From NCBI GenBank assembly GCA_943736015.1, contig OX031056.1:62833277-62897276 (forward strand): a DNA stretch of 64,000 nt, read 5' to 3'. Positions 56,219-64,000 of the stretch are shown piece by piece. Position 1 is the first letter of the stretch; each line of letters opens with the position of its first letter. The notes beneath the pieces were generated by a model. It had not been told where the DNA came from and did not search any database. It worked only from the letters and a program-made list of their open reading frames with translations. Origin of the DNA: Tridacna crocea (Eukaryota; Mollusca; Bivalvia; Cardiida; Cardiidae). The position numbers were made by a program, and so were the translations under genes.

Positions 56219-56815
56219 TAGATTGTGGGTGTTCATTCTAACGTGTACCAATAGTCTTTAACAAAGACCTGATACACATGAAACGAAATGTCATTTTCAC
56301 AGCTGTTGAGAATTGAAGTGTATTGAACATGTACTGCTGAAAAAAAAATATGATTTCTTGCTCTGTTATGGAGAGCTTAAGTCCATTGCTTCACCAATTC
56401 CGTAGTCAGCTTTGTGAAAAGAAACATTAGCCACAATAAAGCCTTTTCAACCCATACGGTAACATGTCCATGTTATACTCAGCAATTTTATAGCATTAAG
56501 ATGACGAATGTCAATTCGAAATTTTCGTTTATTTTTCTGTTTCTTTTCTCTCTCTTTTTTTTCTTTCCAAATAGATTGTGGGTACGCGTTGGAACCGTCC
56601 GTAAGGCTCTGACAGCTTCAAGGTTGGCATACTTTCGTGATGTATAATATAGTTATCAGTACGTTAACATACCTATGCAATTGGTTGCTATTTGATATGG
56701 TTTCAAAGGTGGCATTTTCCGAAAGAAAAACTGAGATATTTTCTTATTTTTGATCCAAACAGATATTTTGTAGGGTTGTTAGAACCGCCTCATCGAGGCC
56801 ATTCTAATGAGCACC
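56219..56815. repeat. Possible element with ends related to the 60232 palindrome
   Basis: AGATTGTGGGTGTTCATTCT on the left; on the right CATTCTAATGAGCACCCAACATC, inverted. A third related string occurs at 56572. No coding content. Confidence 0.35.
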
Positions 56816-57433
56816 CAACATCTGCATTTTAAACAAAATTAAGAAAAATAATCCATACCCCTGTAACCCCCACTTTTCACTATATAAAGTGGATTTAAAT
56901 TGCAAAGGGCGTGTTAATGTAATGTGCTATACTTTTACTTTTTAGACGGACAAATCTTTAGACATATCAGCTATAGAGGAGGAAACAGAGTTTCAATGTA
57001 AAAATGCTAACAACAACAATTATGTTTTTTTTTAGTGCGATGATCTGCATTAGAGATCATTAACACATTAGGGCATTCAGCTACCAAGTGCTTTTGGAAA
57101 CGAAAATCACGTTTTGATGCTAATCAAAGTTTGAGGAGTATTTTAACAAACTTTATATTCAATGACAGAAAGAGAAGCCTAGAGGTCACATATGGGACAA
57201 GCCAAGTTGTGCTTGCGGGTGTGTCAGGTGGTTTCTCCCGGGGTACTCCCGTTTTCGACCTACCTACCGATTGGCTTGTCTCGACTTGTGTGAAATAATC
57301 TTGAAAGGGACGGAAAAACTGAGTAATAAAAATAATAATAATTATTGCAACGTTCCTCTTTTCATCATGGGGCTAGGTAGTGATTGTCCATCTATGGTCG
57401 GTGTACACATGTACCTCCGCTTTCATTTTTCAA

Positions 57434-57632
57434 GCGCGGTGTCCTAGTGGCAAAGTCGGATTTCAGAGAGAGAGGTCCTGGATTTGATCCTCATTAACGG
57501 CGTCACCGTGTTGTGTCCTTGAGCAAGACACATTTACTCCCCATAGTACTGGTTAAATACCCACGAAGCAGTGGCTCCGTCCCATGACTAAAAATTTCTT
57601 GACTGGGACGTAAACTCAAACAAACAAACAAA
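57434..57632 (+). repeat. tRNA-derived SINE with conserved central domain and (AAAC)n tail
   Basis: GCGCGGTGTCCTAGTGGCAAA (A box), GGTCCTGGATTTGATCCTC (B box), GTGTCCTTGAGCAAGACACA, then GGGACGTAAACTCAAACAAAC. The CCTTGAGCAAGACAC string resembles central domains shared by SINEs of several animal phyla (family knowledge). Confidence 0.75.
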
Positions 57633-57666
57633 CACATATTTCATAGAAAGTTTTGGTCTTCATTTA

Positions 57667-57894
57667 TTTACCCTTCCCCAAACGACAAATTTTACACTCT
57701 TCAATTCGAAAAAGTTTTGAAGACAAAATTTTTAAATTTGATGAGAATGGCGGAAAGTTTTCCAAAAGCATAGAAAAAAGTGTGGGAATAGGAGAAATTG
57801 CTTGTTATGACAAATTTTTCCTTTTCCCACATTGTTTTCAAAAGACCTGTTCTCCAGATACGTAAAAACCAGGGCTCGTTTGGGAAAGAGTTAA
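57667..57894. repeat. MITE A copy
   Basis: TTTACCCTTCCCCAAACGAC to CTCGTTTGGGAAAGAGTTAA. The core is diverged (GAGAAATTGCTTGTTATGAC). Confidence 0.65.
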
Positions 57895-58637
57895 CACTTT
57901 TTGTCTTAGTTTGCGGCGTTACATGTATGCCCTGTATTCAGGGCTGAAAAAAAAGTAACGAAATTACAGTCATGGTCATTCTAATAATTAAGGGACAGTG
58001 TACGTTCGAATGACAAAAATCTATCCTCGAACAGCAAACTTGTCTAATTCCAGCACTAAACAATGTATTTAACAAAGATTTTATCTCGCTATCGACCGTA
58101 CACTCCTAACAGGAGTGTTTGCTATATAACGTACACCATCCTCCTATAGACCGTACACCGTAGAGAAAAAACAATGATGAATCTATCGAAAAATGCAGTT
58201 TTAAAAATAAGTCAGGAATTTTTCTAGTGATTCGCCATGATTAACTAGGCTATTTATCACTGATTTTCATATATGACAGATTAATATTTTATCAAAACAG
58301 TCTTTAAAAGCAGCGTTTTCGTGACAGACAAGAGGAGACTATCAGTGATTAGGGGAGTATTTTTGTTATTCGTAGCTCTTGTGGATGTTTCCCAAGCATT
58401 TGCTGTGCTAAGACAGCTACATTAATGTATCAGTAACGACTGTCAAATATACTTACAGTGAATTTTTACGTATTTCAACGAAAACATTGGAGAAGTACTG
58501 ACATTGTACTGCACTGTGTGAAATTTCCCTCGATTGGACAACCGCTATATCCGGTGTACGTTGATATACAGTGGTAAAACTATATCTTAAAATAATCTTC
58601 ACTACAGTGTCGGGGTAAAATGCTCTCTGCAAACGTT

Positions 58638-58860
58638 TAACCTTTTACCAATATTCCTCACCTTTTACCACCCTTTGAAAAAATGGTATTAAGAAAATGG
58701 TGAAAAAAGGAAACATGTTGGAATCAAGGTATTTCTTCTTTAGCCAAAGTGTTACGATCATTTGAGCCTCAATTGCTTTTTTGTCGGCAAATATCTACGC
58801 CTACAATATGGAACAGTCTTTAATTTGTAATATAGGCAAATAGTTGCAGTAATTGGCGAA
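58638..58860. repeat. MITE A copy, strongly degenerate
   Basis: TTTAACCTTTTACCAATATT, then AAAATGGTGAAAAAAGGAAAC and a weak right half. Confidence 0.4.
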
Positions 58861-59610
58861 AAAATGAGAGCAGGTAACAGAGTAGATCATCACGAACTTG
58901 AACTACCAAGTCTGTTTGCTTCGTCTTGTTAAAGGGTATGCAAAATAGTGTTCTTGGATTATAAAAGGAAAAGTGTTTGAGGTTGTGTGACCATCTACGA
59001 AGAAAAGTTTGTGATCCTTATAAGATAACTATTGACTTCGTTTTCATTTTTCTAATAGTACCATCATTGTCCATATTCCTGTGGCATCATTTGTTGATTA
59101 AGATCATGCTTCATTATCAGCATATTGCCCTGGTTTTTTTTTTTGTAAAGACGTAGATAGATTTATTCTCGTTTTTTTTTAATAACAGGATTTTCTTCTG
59201 CCATGATATATTCCTTCTTTGTGTTACCTTTACTACTTTGCACAGAATGTAGGCCTACTCAGATCTGTGGATGTAAATTCTACCTATTTCGTAATGTATC
59301 TAGACAGTTGTATAAAACACACAAGTGTGGGTTACAGTGGCTTTTGATCATCACATCATCTCAAATGTCACAGAGTAATTATCGCTGTCCCCATTATCAC
59401 GAACACATATGAATACAAAAGAGGTGAAATTAACGCAGTTAATTCTTACTCTGCAAAACTGAATCAAGTGAACATTTCCACCTAACAGCTATAATGTATT
59501 TCAGCACCAAGTACATCAACACAACCCCTCTCAGTGGCAGAAAATACAATCCGCTGAGCCTGTGAATTTTTCTTCTTTATTTTCACTTAAAAGCTTGGCT
59601 AAACAAGCAA

Positions 59611-59677
59611 ACGGTACATGTAAATTCAAGGTCAGACTGCACGTTCTATCAAGTCTTAATTTGAACTATATCGTTCA
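59611..59677. repeat. Hairpin C copy, degenerate
   Basis: AAGGTCAGACTGCACGTTCT, then a poor right arm AAGTCTTAATTTGAAC. Confidence 0.45.
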
Positions 59678-59889
59678 CAAGCTGACTTGTTTCTACCTAC
59701 TGCGTTGAAAGATTAAGACCCTAGTACAGTGAATTAAAAGCCACGTACTAAGGATGTCACTTACAAAATAGGACGACGCAAGTTTAACTCTTATCCTGCT
59801 AAATAACTAAAGTGAAATTTTCAATTCGATAGTAAAAACCAAAAATTGTTATTTCAAAGGTATGTTTTCAGGCAATAAAATCTCCAGAT

Positions 59890-59956
59890 CGGACAGCGTA
59901 GATCCAAGATCAGACTGCACGTTCTGTGCAGTCTGATCTTGATCTACGCTGTCCGC
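59890..59956. repeat. Hairpin C copy, near-perfect
   Basis: CGGACAGCGTAGATCCAAGA...TCTTGATCTACGCTGTCCG, a stem of about 30 bp with loop CGTTCTG. Confidence 0.8.
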
Positions 59957-60231
59957 AAAACGTCTGTGAGTCGCGATAAGCAGTCTAAGGGTTAATATTA
60001 GACTGTAAAACGTGCAGCGTTTTTCCTTATAATGACACATAACTGAAATTCAATTGCCTTCTTCGGACACTTCTTTAATCTCGCTAAAATAAATTCGACA
60101 ATTGACCATTAAAAACAAAATTAAAGCAGACCTTTAGACAACATCCATGTTCGAAATATGGAAACTAGAATACAAATTTTATCCATATAAGAGGGAGTGA
60201 TGGTTTTCTAAATCTGTTATTTCTTTTCGTA

Positions 60232-60303
60232 ACCCTAGGTTGTGGGTACTCATTAGAATTGTCTCGATGCGACGATTCTAATGAGTGTCCACAACTTAGG
60301 GTT
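60232..60303. repeat. 70-bp palindrome
   Basis: ACCCTAGGTTGTGGGTACTC...GATTCTAATGAGTGTCCACA...CTTAGGGTTT. Related strings at 56219 (AGATTGTGGGTGTTCATTCT) and 56775-56812 suggest the ends of a dispersed element. Confidence 0.6.
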
Positions 60304-62384
60304 TCGAAGGGAATAAACAATATGGCCTTTTCTCATTTCTCCGTTCTTTCTCGCTTCTCCGTTCATGTACTAAAGCGGAAGGAATAAGCGCTCGTGACGT
60401 TTTGTTCCACCCTAGTTCTATTCTACTCTGTCAGATGTTATGAATAACAACCTATCCTATATCGATACTATTTTTCTATCGAATAAGACACAAAAATGCA
60501 ACAAAGAGAGTAACTTTCACAGCTTGAAAGAAAAAATTTCATTAGATACAATAAAAAGCAAATTTTCAATGTTTTTCAACATTAAATACGCCTAAAAGGG
60601 TTGTGTTTACCCTTTACTATGAATAAGCTAGTCCCTCAGAACAAGAGTATAGAATATTTATCGGTCTTTAGCGACCGGCCTTGGCTTTCAATCAAATGAA
60701 TGGAAAAATGAGAAAGTGGCCATACTACCAAGGTTGGCGACGTAGGTTTGAAAAAATCCTCGGATCAAACCGTTTGATGCAAGTTGTAGTGACTTTTATT
60801 AGTTACAAGTTTGATTTAGATTTCATATTTGATCATTACACGAAAATTTTGATTCCTTGACTGAAAATGTGAATTTTGTGAGCTTATTTAAGCTTAGGTG
60901 AACGGAGAAAGGAGAACACAGTATACTTTCCATTTTGAAATCAAAATCACCCCTTCTATCGGGAGCTCTGCGGGCCAACGAAGTTTCATTATGCAAAATC
61001 AATTTAACCGTATTTCTTCTGTTCAGAGTACTAACACGACGACTCCATTTAATTCTGGTTATATAAATAGGAATATCAACTAGACCAATCAATGGTCTTG
61101 CTATATCAATTTCATAATCTCTTAATCTCATAGCAGTATATTTAGGTTTCTGTAAAAATTGTGTTCTCGATGGGCAAAAAATAAATGTGTAAGCAGTAAT
61201 CTACTTATATAGGAGTATTCTGAATCATTTCATGAAAGGGCGCACAAACGTGTAAACTAAACAGACACTACCTACTTGTACAAAAAATGAAGCTGCCTAT
61301 ATTCTCCACACCAAACACGGACTGAATGTTTCACACAGTTTTTTACAAATACTCTCCCGTATGTACAACACTTAAACAGTACTATTCTGGAGGAAATGAC
61401 AAATAGTTAGAGGACGATTACCTACGGTTTTATGAGAATACATATCAACTAACGATTTTTGTCTTCACTTCATAGACACGACCCCTCAGGCAGTCAACAT
61501 CTTTCTTCTAGCAGCATATCGCTACTGATAACACATAGCAGCGAAAGGAGAAATTGCTTTGCACAACGTTTTTTTTTTTCTTTTACAAGGAGTGTTTTCC
61601 CATTTTATAAGCTATTTCGTGATGTCCTTCTACTTCTGCTAAGCAGTAAAAATTATTGTTGAAGTTGTTGAAGGGTAGCCGGGGGAGCCAGATGTTCTGA
61701 TATCGATCGGACTGACGCAAGTATGGGCGAGCCTTGTGCTTTCACATCAATAGATATATATAAATTGATCATCTTAATGACGTTTGCAGTTATAGATCTA
61801 TTTTCCAGATCCTAAGAAAAATACAGCAAGTTTACCCTTTTTGAAATAAAAAGTTTTTTTCTTACCATTATTTGTCATTGTTGTATATTTATTGATTTTA
61901 TCATTTTTTTTCTTCATCAATAGCATGCTATGACAATAAAAGAACTAATAACGCCCTAACAGACTCGCTAAGGCTCATGCGTGGGACATAAAAACACCTT
62001 TAGCCTATTTCTCCTTCACATGATCAAATATTTGTCACAGGCCTATTTGACTCTACGGATCAAAACCTTCACTGTCTTACGATGTATCAATATGGTTTAA
62101 CACCGCAATATTCTCACAATGTTAAGAGATTTATTTGTTTGTTATTATAAGAGTTATATCGGTCATTAAATGGCGCTCTGTGCATTTGGGCATGTTATTC
62201 TTGGCACAAGTACTTACACAACTTTCTCTCCAAGTCATAGACTTCTTCTCTCAGTGCATAAGAGGTGAACGACAAACCGGGTAATGATCCCTCAACCACC
62301 AAGAAACGAGTCAGATACGCTTGTTAACCACAGAGTTAAGATTTGAATAATTAGTTAATCTAAGATGTTATTGCCATTATCTCC

Positions 62385-62580
62385 CGTTTGATGGCATTCT
62401 ACAAATACACTCTAACTTGGGCATCCTGAGTACAGAACTGGACTACTTTTCTGCGCAACAACCGTTACTTTGAAATTCAAGCTAAATTAAATGTTTACCC
62501 AATAAAACGGTACCTAGTGCGATTCAATCTGCTATGATCAGCAGTTAAAAGATATCTGGAGTTAAAACAGGCCTGATTTT
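62385..62580 (+). repeat. Dispersed repeat shared with 16180-16380
   Basis: GATGGCATTCTACAAATACA, TTGGGCATCCTGAGTACAGA and ACCGTTACTTTGAAATTCAA match 16185-16290 with substitutions. Confidence 0.65.
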
Positions 62581-62633
62581 TTTTCCTCAAACGTATTGAT
62601 AAAAGCCATTTCCTCCATTGCTACTTTATAGGG

Positions 62634-63085
62634 CGCAATACTACAATCCCCCCAAAAATTGTGTGTGTGTGTGTGGTGGGGAGGGGGGGAGGGGGAAAGG
62701 GGGTATGCGTCATATAAGACAGGACGAATCTTCGAGGGATATGGCATGCGCAGACAACGATGCCATTGCTTTAAATACTAATGTCAGCGATCCAGCGCAT
62801 GGTTCTTTTTAAACGGCTATATCGGGTTAATCTAATCAGGTGTATTGGTCTCTTTATAGCCAGCACCGTATTACTACAATCCCCCCCCCCCAACCAATAT
62901 TGTGGGGGATCGATGCTTCATATAAGACAGGTCGTATCTTCGAAGAATATGGCATGCGAAGGCAACGATGCTATTGCTTGAAATACATCCAGTTAGTCTC
63001 GGCAATCCAGCGCATTGTTCTATTTGAACGGCTAGGCTTATATCGGGATAATCTAATTAGGCGTATTGGTCTATTTATAGCGAGC
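62634..63085 (+). repeat. Tandem duplication, two units of about 220-235 bp
   Basis: Unit 1 (from TACTACAATCCCCCCAAAAA) and unit 2 (from 62872) share CATATAAGACAGG, TATGGCATGCG and ATCCAGCGCAT. A G/T-rich run (62658-62702) and a C-run (62880-62891) differ in length. Confidence 0.75.
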
Positions 63086-63164
63086 AGCCCACAATATGCC
63101 TCACTCAGCGAGGCCTCGCGTAATCGATAGCTTACTGGTAGAGATGCTATTGAAATGTACATAC

Positions 63165-63245
63165 CTTCGGCCTCTAACACAGTTGTGGATCGGAAGCGGA
63201 TTTTTCAAATATGGCGGAAGGAAGTGACGTTAAAGATTGGCTCAA
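63165..63245 (-). promoter_or_regulatory. Candidate promoter and noncoding first exon
   Basis: Read on the minus strand, this holds a CRE-like ACGTCA, ETS-like ACTTCCTTCC, YY1-like CCGCCAT and CGCTTCCG, then a good donor CCGAAG|GTATGT at 63165. That combination is typical of a TSS region. It would suit the missing 5' UTR exon of the MFS gene (intron of about 33 kb), but could equally serve another gene or a plus-strand one. Confidence 0.33.
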
Positions 63246-63299
63246 AGAGATTTTCTGTCCAATAATTCCTAACAGCCCTGACAATCACGTGATTTGAAT
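63213..63299 (+). CDS. Short ATG frame, possible first exon of a plus-strand gene
   Basis: AAATATGGCGGAAGG is a reasonable start context. The frame gives MAEGSDVKDWLKEIFCPIIP and closes at TGA after 28 codons. No strong donor is visible (the best GT is in AATCAC|GTGATT). It may be a divergent first exon or only the promoter of the opposite strand. I do not recognise the peptide. Confidence 0.22.
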
Positions 63300-64000
63300 C
63301 AGTGGCCCAGTCTTCAAACGAGACCCTCGCTAGATCTGGTCAAATACGAAGGAAATCGGTATTTTCCGTTATATGAGTTAGAGAAAATTCCGAATGCAGA
63401 AATTAACATTTCGGGAATTAATAAAGCAGATGAACCATTTCGTATAAGCAAATAGATCGATGCTTTCAAGTTTTTTCGCCGCGCTCTTGCTTTTGAAAAC
63501 TTTGTTCATGTTTTTTATTTGGACGTTTACCCCAACTATTAAAGTCTTGTTCGGTAAAGAAAGCGAAATAACACGGCTAGAACTTAACTTGTCCCAAAGC
63601 CAACACGGTCCGAGCAAAGATAGTTAATCTACGTATGGTAGATACTGACGAGCGTGTCCTACATTCTGAACAGAATTAACAAACATTTCTCATCGAGATC
63701 TAGATACAATTTTTTTTAAAATTTAATCAATATTTTTTTCAATTAAAAAAGAAAATGGTCTACTTGCAACAGTGATTTTTCTTCATTTCCTTTTAACAGA
63801 GGGAATTTGGTTTCTTTTATTCCTTTTATTTTGTCCTGAATCGGACCTGTTAATGGTCTTTGTGAAGGGAAGTAACTCTTGAGGGAATAATTTCACCTTA
63901 AAGAGTTACCTGGAATGAATGAATCTCTAGAGCGGAGGCATTTTCTGTTTTAGCCTTAATAAGTCGATTTGGAGACACTCTTACAAATACCCCTCCATGC

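Larger units (their letters stand above)
53180..58159. mobile_element. Region of about 5 kb bounded by iterated inverted repeats (possible TIR element)
   Basis: GGTGTACGGTCTATAG at 53180-53195 is mirrored by CTATAGACCGTACACC at 58144-58159. Each end also repeats variants of the motif: GTGTACGGACTATAG near 53253 on the left, and inverted forms near 58090-58105 and 58118-58137 on the right. No target duplication is clear and no transposase is seen. The hAT element at 53944 is nested inside. Confidence 0.45.
59000..62300. other. Gene-free stretch
   Basis: Contains hairpin C copies and the 60232 palindrome. No convincing exon was seen. The small frames at 59203, 60823 and 60898 have no recognisable features. 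Confidence 0.5.

Noticed and set aside
56414..56647. Plus-strand frame with a good-looking acceptor at TTTCTTTCCAAATAG
   Set aside because: The sequence after the acceptor (ATTGTGGGTACGCG) matches the dispersed repeat seen at 56219 and 60240, so it is more likely a repeat border than an exon.

Overview
This is an AT-rich, repeat-laden stretch of a metazoan nuclear genome, most probably a heterodont bivalve mollusc. The evidence is long introns with canonical GT-AG sites, tRNA-derived SINEs, many classes of short foldback (hairpin) repeats, and a 2.6 kb element whose ends (ACAAGAGGACCATGGTGGTC at the left, CTCAGGCGAGCTAAAA at the right) resemble a repeat that I recall as common in bivalve genomes. 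The species cannot be fixed by reading alone. There are no bacterial operons, rRNA genes or CRISPR arrays.

One gene is well supported. On the minus strand, 15 coding exons between 29766 and 3822 join in frame into a 544-residue, 12-helix major facilitator superfamily (MFS) transporter. It has both MFS loop motifs (GMQSDRSTFKFGKRRP and GIVSDRINRRKP) and an unusually long, sequon-bearing loop between helices 3 and 4, part of which comes from a 40-bp micro-exon at 17473-17512. An in-frame stop 16-18 bases before the ATG fixes the start. The 5' UTR has an acceptor at 29786, so at least one noncoding exon lies further upstream. A candidate with a good donor and promoter-like ETS/YY1/CRE motifs lies near 63165-63245, which would make the first intron about 33 kb.

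Layout. 1-3.8 kb: repeats downstream of the gene. 3.8-29.8 kb: the transporter gene, with introns full of TTAA-flanked palindromic MITEs, hairpin families, SINEs and a GC-rich nested insertion at 21.4-22.6 kb. 29.8-63.1 kb: no confident gene. This part holds a 2.55 kb TTAA-flanked terminal-inverted-repeat element (34492-37044), a 2.6 kb bivalve-type element with three internal tandem arrays (41404-43966), a roughly 5 kb inverted-repeat-bounded region (53180-58159) enclosing a hAT-type element with a perfect 8-bp target duplication (53944-55339), and many more hairpins. One coding-like reading frame (51827-52084, minus) is unassigned. 63.1-64 kb: promoter-like sequence.

The most notable pattern is the relation between gene and repeats. 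Of about eleven intragenic copies of the TTAA palindromic MITE, seven lie within about 100 bp of a coding exon. One starts 18 bp after the stop codon and carries the only nearby poly(A) signal hexamers seen.
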